Assembly: GCA_034401795.1 (NCBI GenBank)
Contig: CM067374.1
Location: forward strand, 137,172,508 to 137,236,507
DNA: 64,000 nucleotides
Reading direction: 5' to 3'
From: Chaetoderma sp. LZ-2023a
Taxonomy: Eukaryota > Mollusca > Caudofoveata > Chaetodermatida > Chaetodermatidae
Every line of letters starts with the position of its first letter. The first letter of the stretch is position 1. The notes below the pieces were generated by a model, which worked only from the letters and a program-made list of their open reading frames with translations, was not told the DNA's origin and ran no database searches. Below are positions 36,406 to 49,740 of this stretch, piece by piece. The position numbers and the translations under genes were made by a program.

Positions 36406-39286
36406 ATGAAAATAAATTCAGCTCCCAAGTTAGTGATCAGCTATAACTATAACAAAATATACTCCGCTACCAAGTTAGTGATCAGCTGTAACTATAACAA
36501 AATATACTCAGCTCCCAAGTTAGTCATCAGCTGTAACTATAACAAAATAAATTCAGCTCCCAAGTTAGTCATCAGCTGTAACTATAACAAAATATACTCC
36601 GCTACCAAGTTAGTGATCAGCTGTAACTATAACAAAATATACTCAGCTCCCAAGTTAGTCATCAGCTGTAACTATAACAAAGTATAATCAGCTACCAAGT
36701 TAGTCATCAGCTGTAAATATAACAAAATATACTCAGGTACCAAGTTAGTGATCAGCTGTAACTATAACAAAATATACTCAGCTACCAAGTTAGTCATCGG
36801 CTGTAACTATAACAAAATATACTCAGCTACCAAGTTAGTCATCAGCTGTAACCATAACAAAATAAACTCAGCTCCCAAGTTAGTCATCAGCTGTAACTAT
36901 AACAAAATATACTCGGCTACCAAGTTAGTGATCAGCTGTAACTATAACAAAATATACTCAGCTACCAAGTTAGTCATCAGCTGTAACTATTTCCACAATA
37001 TACTCAGCTACCAAGTTAGTCATCAGGTGTAACTATAACAAAATATACTCAGCTCCCAATTTAGTCATCAGCTGTAACTATAACAAAATAAATTAAGCTC
37101 CCAAGTTAGTCATCATCTGTAACTATAACAAAATATACTCAGCTCCCAAGTTAGTCATCGGCTGTAACTATAACAAAATAAATTAAGCTCCCAAGTTAGT
37201 CATCAGCTGTAACTATAACAAAATAAACTCAGCTCCCAAGTTAGTCATCAGCTGTAACTATAACAAAACAAATTCAGCTCCCAAGTTAGTCATCAGCTGT
37301 AACTATAACAAAATATACTCAGCTCCCAAGTTAGTCATCAGCTGTAACTATATGAAAATAAATTCAGCTCCCAAGTTAGTGATCAGCTATAACTATAACA
37401 AAATATACTCAGCTCCCAAGTTAGTGATCAGCTGTAACTATAACAAAAGATACTCAGCTCCCAAGTTAGTCATCAGCTGTAACTATAACAAAATATACTC
37501 AGCTACCAAGTTAGTCATCAGCTGTAACTATGTCCACTATACTCAGCTCCCAAGTTAGTCATCGGCTGTAACTATAACAGAATATACTCAGCTACCAAGT
37601 TAGTCATCAGTTGTAACTATAACAAAATAAACTCAGCTCCCAAGTTAGTCATCAGCTGTAACTATAACAAAATATACTCGGCTACCAAGTTAGTGATCAG
37701 CTGTAACTATAACAAAATATACTCAGCTACCAAGTTAGTCATCAGCTGTAACTATTTCCACAATATACTCAGCTACCAAGTTAGTCATCAGGTGTAACTA
37801 TAACAAAATATACTCAGCTCCCAATTCAGTCATCAGCTGTAACTATAACAAAATAAATTAAGCTCCCAAGTTAGTCATCATCTGTAACGATAACAAAATA
37901 TACTCAGCTCCCAAGTTAGTCATCGGCTGTAACTATAACAAAATAAATTAAGCTCCCAAGTTAGTCATCAGCTGTAACTATAACAAAATATACTCGGCTA
38001 CCAAGTTAGTGATCAGCTCTAACTATAACAAAATAAACTCAGCTCCCAAGTTAGTCATCAGCTGTAACTATAACAAAATAAATTAAGCTCCCAAGTTAGT
38101 CATCAGCTGTAACTATAACAAAATATACTCAGCTCCCAAGTTAGTCATCAGCTGTAACTATAACAAAATATACTCGGCTACCAAGTTAGTCATCAGCTGT
38201 AACTATAACACAATATACTCAGCTCCCAAGTTAGTCATCAGCTGTAACTATAACAAAATATACTCAGCTCCCAAGTTAGTGATCAGCTGTAACTATAACA
38301 AAATATACTCAGCTCCCAAGTTAGTGATCAGCTGTAACTATAACAAAATATACTCAGCTACCAAGTTAGTGATCAGCTGTAACTATACCACAATATACTC
38401 AGCTCCCAAGTTAGTCATCAGCTGTAACTATAACAAAATATACTCAGCTCTCAAGTTAGTTATCAGCTGTAACTATAACAAAATATAATCAGCTACCAAG
38501 TTAGTCATCAGCTGTAAATATAACAAAATATACTCAGGTACCAAGTTAGTGATCAGCTGTAACTATAACAAAATATACTCAGCTACCAAGTTAGTCATCG
38601 GCTCTAACTATAACAAAATATACTCAGCTACCAAGTTAGTCATCAGCTGTAACCATAACAAAATAAACTCAGCTCCCAAGTTAGTCATCAGCTGTAACTA
38701 TAACAAAATATACTCGGCTACCAAGTTAGTGATCAGCTGTAACTATAACAAAATATACTCAGCTACCAAGTTAGTCATCAGCTGTAACTATTTCCACAAT
38801 ATACTCAGCTACCAAGTTAGTCATCAGGTGTAACTATAACAAAATATACTCAGCTCCCAATTTAGTCATCAGCTGTAACTATAACAAAATAAATTAAGCT
38901 CCCAAGTTAGTCATCATCTGTAACTATAACAAAATATACTCAGCTCTCAAGTTAGTTATCAGCTGTAACTATAACAAAATATACTCAGCTACCAAGTTAG
39001 TCATCAGCTGTAACTATAACAAAATAAATTCAGCTCCAAAGTTAGTCATCAGCTGTAACTATAACAAAACATACTCAGCTCCCAAGTTAGTCATCAGCTG
39101 TAAATATATGAAAATAAATTCAGCTCCCAAGTTAGTGATCAGCTATAACTATAACAAAATATACTCAGCTCCCAAGTTAGTGATCAGCTGTAACTATAAC
39201 AAAAGATACTCAGCTCCCAAGTTAGTCATCAGCTGTAACTATAAAAAATATACTCAGCTACCAAGTTAGTCATCAGCTGTAACTAT
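36406..39286. repeat. Higher-order satellite unit in S4, copy 2 (2,881 bp, internally deleted)
   Basis: The unit is as copy 1 but 360 bp (exactly eight monomers) shorter. The loss lies near its start: the CTCCGCTACC monomer occurs twice, at about 36462 and 36598, instead of once. This indicates an unequal exchange joining two positions of the same unit. From about 36690 onward it follows copy 1 at +2,881 bp. Confidence 0.85.
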
Positions 39287-42200
39287 ATGAAAATAAATTC
39301 AGCTCCCAAGTTAGTGATCAGCTATAACTATAACAAAATATACTCAGCTCCCAAGTTAGTCATCAGCTGTAACTATAACAAAATATACTCAGCTACCAAG
39401 TTAGTCATCAGCTGTAACTATAACAAAATATACTCAGCTCTCAAGTTAGTTATCAGCTGTAACTATAACAAAATATACTCAGCTACCAATTTAGTCATCA
39501 GCTGTAACTATAACAAAATAAATTCAGCTCCCAAGTTAGTCATCAGCTGTAACTATAACAAAATATACTCAGCTCCCAAGTTAGTCATCAGCTGTAACTA
39601 TAACAAAATAAACTCAGCTCCCAAGTTAGTCATCAGCTGTAACTATAACAAAATATACTCGGCTACCAAGTTAGTGATCAGCTCTAACTATAACAAAATA
39701 TACTCAGCTACCAAGTTAGTCATCAGTTGTAACTATAACAAAATATACTCAGCTCCCAAGTTAGTCATCAGCTGTAACTATAACAAAATAAATTCAGCTC
39801 CCAAGTTAGTCATCAGCTGTAACTATAACAAAATATACTCCGCTACCAAGTTAGTGATCAGCTGTAACTATAACAAAATATACTCAGCTCCCAAGTTAGT
39901 CATCAGCTGTAACTATAACAAAGTATAATCAGCTACCAAGTTAGTCATCAGCTGTAAATATAACAAAATATACTCAGGTACCAAGTTAGTGATCAGCTGT
40001 AACTATAACAAAATATACTCAGCTACCAAGTTAGTCATCGGCTGTAACTATAACAAAATATACTCAGCTACCAAGTTAGTCATCAGCTGTAACCATAACA
40101 AAATAAACTCAGCTCCCAAGTTAGTCATCAGCTGTAACTATAACAAAATATACTCGGCTACCAAGTTAGTGATCAGCTGTAACTATAACAAAATATACTC
40201 AGCTACCAAGTTAGTCATCAGCTGTAACTATTTCCACAATATACTCAGCTACCAAGTTAGTCATCAGGTGTAACTATAACAAAATATACTCAGCTCCCAA
40301 TTTAGTCATCAGCTGTAACTATAACAAAATAAATTAAGCTCCCAAGTTAGTCATCATCTGTAACTATAACAAAATATACTCAGCTCCCAAGTTAGTCATC
40401 GGCTGTAACTATAACAAAATAAATTAAGCTCCCAAGTTAGTCATCAGCTGTAACTATAACAAAATAAACTCAGCTCCCAAGTTAGTCATCAGCTGTAACT
40501 ATAACAAAACAAATTCAGCTCCCAAGTTAGTCATCAGCTGTAACTATAACAAAATATACTCAGCTCCCAAGTTAGTCATCAGCTGTAACTATATGAAAAT
40601 AAATTCAGCTCCCAAGTTAGTGATCAGCTATAACTATAACAAAATATACTCAGCTCCCAAGTTAGTGATCAGCTGTAACTATAACAAAAGATACTCAGCT
40701 CCCAAGTTAGTCATCAGCTGTAACTATAACAAAATATACTCAGCTACCAAGTTAGTCATCAGCTGTAACTATGTCCACTATACTCAGCTCCCAAGTTAGT
40801 CATCGGCTGTAACTATAACAGAATATACTCAGCTACCAAGTTAGTCATCAGTTGTAACTATAACAAAATAAACTCAGCTCCCAAGTTAGTCATCAGCTGT
40901 AACTATAACAAAATATACTCGGCTACCAAGTTAGTGATCAGCTGTAACTATAACAAAATATACTCAGCTACCAAGTTAGTCATCAGCTGTAACTATTTCC
41001 ACAATATACTCAGCTACCAAGTTAGTCATCAGGTGTAACTATAACAAAATATACTCAGCTCCCAATTCAGTCATCAGCTGTAACTATAACAAAATAAATT
41101 AAGCTCCCAAGTTAGTCATCATCTGTAACGATAACAAAATATACTCAGCTCCCAAGTTAGTCATCGGCTGTAACTATAACAAAATAAATTAAGCTCCCAA
41201 GTTAGTCATCAGCTGTAACTATAACAAAATATACTCGGCTACCAAGTTAGTGATCAGCTCTAACTATAACAAAATAAACTCAGCTCCCAAGTTAGTCATC
41301 AGCTGTAACTATAACAAAATAAATTAAGCTCCCAAGTTAGTCATCAGCTGTAACTATAACAAAATATACTCAGCTCCCAAGTTAGTCATCAGCTGTAACT
41401 ATAACAAAATATACTCGGCTACCAAGTTAGTCATCAGCTGTAACTATAACACAATATACTCAGCTCCCAAGTTAGTCATCAGCTGTAACTATAACAAAAT
41501 ATACTCAGCTCCCAAGTTAGTGATCAGCTGTAACTATAACAAAATATACTCAGCTCCCAAGTTAGTGATCAGCTGTAACTATAACAAAATATACTCAGCT
41601 ACCAAGTTAGTGATCAGCTGTAACTATACCACAATATACTCAGCTCCCAAGTTAGTCATCAGCTGTAACTATAACAAAATATACTCAGCTCTCAAGTTAG
41701 TTATCAGCTGTAACTATAACAAAATATAATCAGCTACCAAGTTAGTCATCAGCTGTAAATATAACAAAATATACTCAGGTACCAAGTTAGTGATCAGCTG
41801 TAACTATAACAAAATATACTCAGCTACCAAGTTAGTCATCGGCTCTAACTATAACAAAATATACTCAGCTACCAAGTTAGTCATCAGCTGTAACCATAAC
41901 AAAATAAACTCAGCTCCCAAGTTAGTCATCAGCTGTAACTATAACAAAATATACTCGGCTACCAAGTTAGTCATCAGTTGTAACTATAACAAAATATACT
42001 CAGCTCCAAGTTAGTCATCAGCTGTAACTATAACAAAATAAATTCAGCTCCCAAGTTAGTCATCAGCTGTAACTATAACAAAATATACTCAGCTACCAAG
42101 TTAGTGATCAGCTGTAACTATAACAAAATATACTCAGCTCCCAAGTTAGTCATCAGCTGTAACTATAACAAAATATAATCAGCTACCAAGTTAGTCATCA

Positions 42201-42797
42201 GCTGTAAATATAACAAAATATACTCAGGTACCAAGTTAGTGATCAGCTGTAACTATAACAAAATATACTCAGCTACCAATTTAGTCATCGGCTCTAACTA
42301 TAACAAAATATACTCAGCTACCAAGTTAGTCATCAGCTGTAACCATAACAAAATAAACTCAGCTCCCAAGTTAGTCATCAGCTGTAACTATAACAAAATA
42401 TACTCGGCTACCAAGTTAGTGATCAGCTGTAACTATAACAAAATATACTCAGCTACCAAGTTAGTCATCAGCTGTAACTATTTCCACAATATACTCAGCT
42501 ACCAAGTTAGTCATCAGGTGTAACTATAACAAAATATACTCAGCTCCCAATTTAGTCATCAGCTGTAACTATAACAAAATAAATTAAGCTCCCAAGTTAG
42601 TCATCATCTGTAACTATAACAAAATATACTCAGCTCTCAAGTTAGTTATCAGCTGTAACTATAACAAAATATACTCAGCTACCAAGTTAGTCATCAGCTG
42701 TAACTATAACAAAATAAATTCAGCTCCAAAGTTAGTCATCAGCTGTAACTATAACAAAACATACTCAGCTCCCAAGTTAGTCATCAGCTGTAAATAT
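39287..42797. repeat. Higher-order satellite unit in S4, copy 3
   Basis: The unit repeats copy 1 at +6,122 bp through about 41,900. It then continues into a segment matching U5 (CTCAGCTCCAAGTTAG at about 42003), so the end boundary is approximate. It has the private variant CTACCAATTTAGTCATCGG near 42280. Confidence 0.75.
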
Positions 42798-44455
42798 ATG
42801 AAAATAAATTCAGCTCCCAAGTTAGTGATCAGCTGTAACTATAACAAAATATACTCAGCTACCAAGTTAGTGATCAGCTGTAACTATACCACAATATACT
42901 CAGCTCCCAAGTTAGTTATCAGCTGTAACTATAACAAAATATACTCAGCTCCCAAGTTAGTCATCAGCTGTAACTATATGAAAATAAATTCAGCTCCCAA
43001 GTTAGTGATCAGCTATAACTATAACAAAATATACTCAGCTCCCAAGTTAGTGATCAGCTGTAACTATAACAAAAGATACTCAGCTCCCAAGTTAGTCATC
43101 AGCTGTAACTATAACAAAATATACTCGGCTACCAAGTTAGTCATTAGCTGTAACTATTTCCACTATGCTCAGCAACCAAGTTAGTCATCAGCTGTAACTA
43201 TAACAAAATATACTCAGCTACCAAGTTAGTATCAGCTGTAACTATAACAAAATAAACTCAGCTCCCAAGTTAGTCATCAGCTGTAACTATAACAAAATAA
43301 ATTAAGCTCTCAAGTTAGTCATCAGCTGTAACTATACCAAATAAATTAAGCTCCCAAGTTAGTCATCAGCTGTAACTATGACAAAATAAATTAAGCTCCC
43401 AAGTTAGTTATCATCTGTAACTATAACAAAATATACTCAGCTCCCAAGTTAGTCATCAGCTGTACCTATAACAAAATATACTCGGCTACTAAGTTAGTCA
43501 TCAGCTGTAACTATAACAAAATATACTCAGCTCCCAAGTTAGTCATCAGCTGTAACTATAACAAAATATACTCAGCTCCCAAGTTAGTGATCAGCTGTAA
43601 CTATAACAAAATATACTCAGCTCCGAAGTTAGTGATCAGCTGTAACTATAACAAAATATACTCAGCTACCAAGTTAGTGATCAGCTGTAACTATACCACA
43701 ATATACTCAGCTCCCAAGTTAGTTATCAGCTGTAACTATAACAAAATATACTCAGCTCCCAAGTTAGTCATCAGCTGTAACTATATGAAAATAAATTCAG
43801 CTCCCAAGTTAGTCATCAGCTATAACTATAACAAAGTATACTCAGCTCCCAAGTTAGTGATCAGCTGTAGCTATAACAAAAGATACTCAGCTCCCAAGTT
43901 AGTCATCAGCTGTAACTATAACAAAATATACTCGGCTACCAAGTTAGTCATCAGCTGTAACTATTTCCACTATACTCAGCAACCAAGTTAGTCATCAGCT
44001 GTAACTATAACAAAATATACTCAGCTACCAAGTTAGTATCAGCTGTAACTATAACAAAATATACTCAGCTCCCAAGTTAGTGATCAGCTGTAACTATAAC
44101 AAAATATACTCAGCTCCAAAGTTAGTCATCAGCTGTAACTATAACAAAATAAACTCAGCTCCCAAGTTAGTCATCAGATGTAACTATAACAAAATAAATT
44201 AAGCTCTCAAGTTAGTCATCAGCTGTAACTATACCACATAAATTAAGCTCCCAAGTTAGTCATCAGCTGTAACTATGACAAAATAAATTAAGCTCCCAAG
44301 TTAGTCATCATCTGTAACTATAACAAAATATACTCAGCTCCCAAGTTAGTCATCAGCTGTAACTATAACAAAATATACTCGGCTACCAAGTTAGTCATCA
44401 GCTGTAACTATAACAAAATATACTCAGCTCCCAAGTTAGTCATCAGCTGTAACTA

Positions 44456-46102
44456 TACACCTGTGCAAAAGTTAAGCACCAGCAAAAACAATAGAACGTA
44501 GAAACATGATGGTACAACTAGGCTGCCATACTTTTTGTCCCCGCGTTAGCTGACATAATTCCAAGTACGAAATGCACATGCATGCATGACTTCACGCCGT
44601 TTGATGTCCGTGCGTGGCGGGAAACAGCACACGTGTTCAGTTATGTAAAGGTCCAGTTTGAGGTGTAGAACATTACATACAGATTTAGGCGACAAAATTA
44701 GGAATTTTGTGTTCATGACCGTGGTTTATTTGTACAGAGAGAATTAGCTCTTGATTGTGAACCGCTATGGCAAGACGAAGGTTAAGTGATCGTGTGAAAT
44801 GGCAAATCATAGGCATGCATACCACTGGTATGTCATGCAGAGAGATTGGCAGACAGCTGAACATTAACCATACTGTAATCAGTCGTTTGATTGCAAAACA
44901 TGGGCAAACTAACGAGGTAAAGGACAGGCCTAGATCTGGAAGACCAAAGAAGACTACTGCCCGTGATGATCGAGCCCTAGTACGCCTTGTTAGGAGATCT
45001 CCATTCACCAACAGCAGAGTGCTCAGCCAGCAATGGGAAACGCGCAATAGAGTGTCAATGTCTACCGTCAAAAGGAGACTGTATGCTGCTGGCATGAAAG
45101 CTAGGAGACCTGTCAGACGTCCTCTCCTCACTGCACACCACAAAGAGGAGCGTCTGAGGTGGTGCAACGAAAGAAGACACTGGAACATGAGATCCTGGAG
45201 ACGGGTACACTGGTCCGATGAAAGTCGGTTCCTGCTTCATGCCACAGATGGTCGAACTCGTGTATGGAGGTCCAGACGCATGGCGTACGACCAACGTAAC
45301 ATCATGGAAGAAGTTCCATTTGGTTGAGGTTCCGTTATGATATGGGGGTGCATCTCATTTGATTGTAAGCTGGATCTGTTGCCTATACCTGGAACACTAA
45401 ATGGACAAAGATATCAAGATTCCATACTGGATAGAGTTGTGGTCCCTCATTTTGTAAATCATGCACCTGGAACCCACCCTATATTCATGGATGACAACGC
45501 CCGACCACATCGTGCTAGAGCTGTGCATGAATGCCATCGAAACCCTACCATGGCCAGCAAGGAGCCCTGACATGAACGCTATTGAGCATATCTGGGACAT
45601 TCTGGGAAACATGGTGAGAAGGAGGGATCCTCCTGTGCAGAACCTACAGGAATTAACAGACGCACTCCATCTTGAATGGCAACGAATACCACAATGGCGT
45701 ATCAGTCGGTTGGTGACCAGCATGAGACGTCGTGTCCAGGCCGTCATCCAGGCACAAGGTGGATATAGCCGGTATTAATAATGACAGTCTCAAACTCGTG
45801 CACAGATGTTAAACTTCGTTTTCAGACACCATTAATGAAAATCTAGCCACGTGTGTCAACTGTAGGGCAATAGTTGTCAGTTGTGTCAACCTAACCATAT
45901 TCAGGCCTCGTTTTCAAGTTCAAACAAAAACATACAGTGTTTCCTCACCATCATAATCAGCATTCCTCTAGTTGCATTATTACCTCTTGCACTAAGATGG
46001 ATGGGTACATAAATGTTTATGCTATTGCTTTCTTCATAGCACATGAATATACCCTCGCATGTGCGTAAAAATAGGGTGGTGCTTAACTTTTGCACAGGTG
46101 TA
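44456..46102 (+). mobile_element. Tc1/mariner transposon copy D (defective B-type)
   Basis: This is a complete 1,647-bp element. Terminal inverted repeats lie at 44456-44481 and 46077-46102; TA duplications at 44454-44455 and 46103-46104. It is the counterpart of copy B at exactly +17,342 bp, as is the preceding satellite. The few differences from B include CGCCGTTTG in the leader, CGACAAAATTAG, and GTGTCAACCTAACC in the trailer. Confidence 0.96.
44767..45778 (+). pseudogene. Broken Tc1-family transposase (copy D)
   Basis: The gene carries the same two lesions as copy B: TGA in place of glycine codon 187 (45325-45327), and the 14-bp deletion leaving a single GAAT at 45529-45532. It also has NAIE for NPIE. 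The N-terminal DNA-binding half is intact. A 186-aa product, if made, would hold both helix-turn-helix regions and the first catalytic aspartate, but not the second aspartate or the glutamate. Shared lesions and shared flanks show inheritance by segmental duplication. Confidence 0.95.
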
Positions 46103-47093
46103 TATAACAAAATATACTCGGCTACCAAGTTAGTCAGCAGCTGTAACTATAACAAAATATACTCAGCTCCCATGTTAGTCATCAGCTGTAACTATAACAA
46201 AATATACTCAGCTCCCAAGTTAGTGATCAGCTGTAACTATACCACAATATACTCAGCTCCCCAGTTAGTTATCAGCTGTAACTATAACAAAATATACTCA
46301 TCTCCCAAGTTAGTCGTCAGCTGTAACTATATGAAAATAAATTCAGCTCCCAATTTAGTGATCAGCTATAACTATAACAAAATATACTCAGCTCCCAAGT
46401 TAGTGATCAGCTGTAACTATAACAAAAGATACTCAGCTCCCAAGTTAGTCATCAGCTGTAACTATAATAAAATATACTCGGCTACCAAGTTAGTCATCAG
46501 CTGTAACTATTTCCACTATACTCAGCTACCAAGTTAGTCATCAGCTGCAACTATAACAAAATATACTCAGCTACCAAGTTAGTGATCAGCTGTAACTATA
46601 ACAAAATATACTCATCTCCCAAGTTAGTGATCAGCTGTAACTATAACAAAATATACTCAGCTCCAAAGTTAGTCATCAGCTGTAACTATAACAAAATATA
46701 CTCGGCTACCAAGTTAGTCATCAGCTGTAACTATAACAAAATATACTCGGCTACCAAGTTAGTCATCAGCTGTAACTATAACAAAATATACTCAGCTACC
46801 AAGTTAGTCATCAGCTGTATCTATACCACAATATACTCAGCTCCGAAGTTAGTCATCAGCTGTAACTATAACAAAATATACTCAGCTCCCAAGTTAGTCA
46901 TCAGTTGTAACTATAACAAAATATACTCAGCTCCCAAGTTAGTCATCAGCTGTAACTATAACAAAATATACTCAGCTACCAAGTCAGTCATCAACTGTAA
47001 CAATAACAAAATAAAGTCAGCTCCCAAGTTAGTCATCAGCTGTAAATATAACAAAATATACTCAGGTACCAACTTGGTGATCAGCTGTAACTA
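46103..47093. repeat. 45-bp satellite spacer S5 between transposons D and E
   Basis: The spacer is 991 bp, 22 monomers plus one base. It has the same order of variants as S3 (GTCAGCAGCTG, CTCCCATGTTAG, CTCATCTCCC, ACTATAATAAAA, TTCCACTATAC, CTCCGAAG) but only one copy of the five-monomer segment. It has a private ATCAACTGTAAC variant near 46992. Confidence 0.95.
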
Positions 47094-48750
47094 TACACCT
47101 GTGCAAAAGTTAAGCACCAGCAAAAACAATAGAACGTAGAAACATGATGGTACAACTAGGCTGCCATAATTTTTATCCCCGCGTTAGCTGACATAATTCC
47201 AAGTACGAAATGCACATGCATGCATGACTTCACGCTGCTTGATATCCGTGCGTGGCGGGAAACAGCACACGAGTTCAGTTATGTAAAAGTCCAGTTTGAG
47301 GTGTAGAACATTACATACAGATTTAGGCGGCAAGATTAGGAATTTTGTGTTCATGACCGTGGTTTATTTGTACAGAGAGAATTAGCTCTTGATTGTGAAC
47401 CGCTATGGCAAGACGAAGGTTAAGTGATCGTGTGAAATGGCAAATCATAGGCATGCATACCACTGGTATGTCATGCAGAGAGATTGGCAGACAACTGAAC
47501 ATTAACCATACTGTAATCAGTCGTTTGATTGCAAAACATGGGCAAACTAACGAGGTGAAGGTCAGGCCTAGATCTGGAAGACAGAAGAAGACTACTGCCC
47601 GTGATGATCGAGCCCTAGTACGCCTTGTTAGGAGATCTCCATTCACCACAGCAGAGTGCTCAGCCAGCAATGGGAAACGCGCAATAGAGTGTCAATGTAT
47701 ACGGTCAAAAGGAGACTGTATGCTGCTGGCATGAAAGCTAGGAGACCTGTCAGACGTCCTCTCCTCACTGCACACCACAAAGAGGAGCGTCTGAGGTGGT
47801 GCAACGAAAGAAGACACTGGAACATGAGATCCTGGAGACGGGTACACTGGTCCGATGAAAGTCGGTTCCTGCTTCATGCCACAGATGGTCGAACTCGTGT
47901 ATGGAGGTCCAGACGCACGGCGTACGACCAACGTAACATCATGGAAGAAGTTCCATTTGGTGGAGGTTCCGTTATGATATGGGGGTGCATCTCATTTGAT
48001 TGTAAGCTGGATCTGTTGACTGTACCTGGAACACTAAATGGACAAAGATATCAAGATTCCATACTGGATAGAGTTGTGGTCCCTCATTTTGTAAATCATG
48101 CACCTGGAACCCACCCTATATTCATGGATGACAACGCCCGACCACATCGTGCTAGAGCTGTGCATAAATACCTCCGCCAGAATGCCATCGAAACCCTACG
48201 ATGGCCAGCAAGGAGCCCTGACATGAACCCTATTGAGCATATCTGGGACATTCTGGGAAACATGGTGAGAAGGGATCCTCCTGTGCAGAACCTACAGGAA
48301 TTAACAGACGCACTCCATCTTGAATGGCAACGAATACCACAATGGCGTATCAGTCGGTTGGTGACCAGCATGAGACGTCGTGTCCAGGCCGTCATCCAGG
48401 CACAAGGTGGATATAGCCGGTATTAATAATGACAGTCTCAAACTCGTGCACAGATGTTAAACTTCGTTTTCAGACACCATTAATGACAATCTAGCCACGT
48501 GTGTCAACTGTAGGGCAATAGTTGTCAGTTGTGTCAACGTAACCATATTCAGGCCTCGTTTTCAAGTTCAAACAAAAACATACAGTGTTTCCTCACCATC
48601 ATAATCAGCATTCCTCTAGTTGCATTATTACCTCTTGCACTAAGATGGATGGGTACATAAATGTTTATGCTATTGCTTTCTTCATAGCACATGAATATAC
48701 CCTCGCATGTGCGTAAAAATAGGGTGGTGCTTAACTTTTGCACAGGTGTA
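47094..48750 (+). mobile_element. Tc1/mariner transposon copy E, C-type/B-type hybrid
   Basis: This is a complete 1,657-bp element. Terminal inverted repeats lie at 47094-47119 and 48725-48750; TA duplications at 47092-47093 and 48751-48752. The left flank, leader and most of the transposase are C-type (CACGAGTTC, GRQKK codons, and the 3-bp loss GAGAAGGGATCC at about 48267). From ATAGCCGG (48413-48420) onward the trailer is B-type (GTGTCAACG, CATACAGTG, CCCTCGCATG), and the following satellite is the one that follows B, D and G. The switch lies between about 48275 and 48415. Confidence 0.94.
47405..48426 (+). pseudogene. Frameshifted Tc1-family transposase (copy E)
   Basis: The protein matches the C-type transposase but has lost one base at about 47648 (TTCACCACAGC where the others have TTCACCAACAGC). 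This shifts the frame at about residue 82, inside the second helix-turn-helix. The shifted frame ends at 47734. The original frame resumes through 48426 with D151, the glycine-rich box, D243 and E278 all present. The last residues read GGYSRY, as in B-type copies, not GGYTRY, because the tail is B-derived. A single frameshift makes it non-functional as written. A base-calling error in the assembly is an alternative explanation. Confidence 0.9.
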
Positions 48751-49740
48751 TATAACAAAATATACTCGGCTACCAAGTTAGTCAGCAGCTGTAACTATAA
48801 CAAAATATACTCAGCTCCCATGTTAGTCATCAGCTGTAACTATAACAAAATATACTCAGCTCCCAAGTTAGTGATCAGCTGTAACTATACCACAATATAC
48901 TCAGCTCCCCAGTTAGTTATCAGCTGTAACTATAACAAAATATACTCATCTCCCAAGTTAGTCGTCAGCTGTAACTATATGAAAATAAATTCAGCTCCCA
49001 ATTTAGTGATCAGCTATAACTATAACAAAATATACTCAGCTCCCAAGTTAGTGATCAGCTGTAACTATAACAAAAGATACTCAGCTCCCAAGTTAGTCAT
49101 CAGCTGTAACTATAATAAAATATACTCGGCTACCAAGTTAGTCATCAGCTGTAACTATTTCCACTATACTCAGCTACCAAGTTAGTCATCAGCTGCAACT
49201 ATAACAAAATATACTCAGCTACCAAGTTAGTGATCAGCTGTAACTATAACAAAATATACTCATCTCCCAAGTTAGTGATCAGCTGTAACTATAACAAAAT
49301 ATACTCAGCTCCAAAGTTAGTCATCAGCTGTAACTATAACAAAATATACTCGGCTACCAAGTTAGTCATCAGCTGTAACTATAACAAAATATACTCGGCT
49401 ACCAAGTTAGTCATCAGCTGTAACTATAACAAAATATACTCAGCTACCAAGTTAGTCATCAGCTGTATCTATACCACAATATACTCAGCTCCGAAGTTAG
49501 TCATCAGCTGTAACTATAACAAAATATACTCAGCTCCCAAGTTAGTCATCAGTTGTAACTATAACAAAATATACTCAGCTCCCAAGTTAGTCATCAGCTG
49601 TAACCATAAAAAAATATACTCAGCTACCAAGTCATCATCAGCTGTAACAATAACAAAATAAAGTCAGCTCCCAAGTTAGTCATCAGCTGTAAATATAACA
49701 AAATATACTCAGGTACCAACTTGGTGATCAGCTGTAACTA
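48751..49740. repeat. 45-bp satellite spacer S6 between transposons E and F
   Basis: The spacer is 990 bp, homologous to S5 over its full length. Near 49600-49645 it has private changes: GTAACCATAAAAAAATATAC, and AAGTCATCATCAGC, which has lost one base relative to S5. The left edge is the B-type flank (GTCAGCAGCTG) and the right edge the C-type flank (CTTGGTGATCAG). Confidence 0.95.

Larger units (their letters stand above)
31633..44455. repeat. 45-bp satellite array, block S4 (12.8 kb)
   Basis: About 285 monomers, with no gene. The first 0.25 kb matches the flank following copies F and H (TATCTATACCAC, AATAGACTCAG, CTCCCATGTTAG). It then switches at about 31860 to the higher-order family seen in U4 and U5. 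The core is three tandem higher-order units at 33165, 36406 and 39287. The last 2 kb, up to transposon D, repeats the approach to transposon B, including AAAGTATACTCAG at about 43832. Confidence 0.96.
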
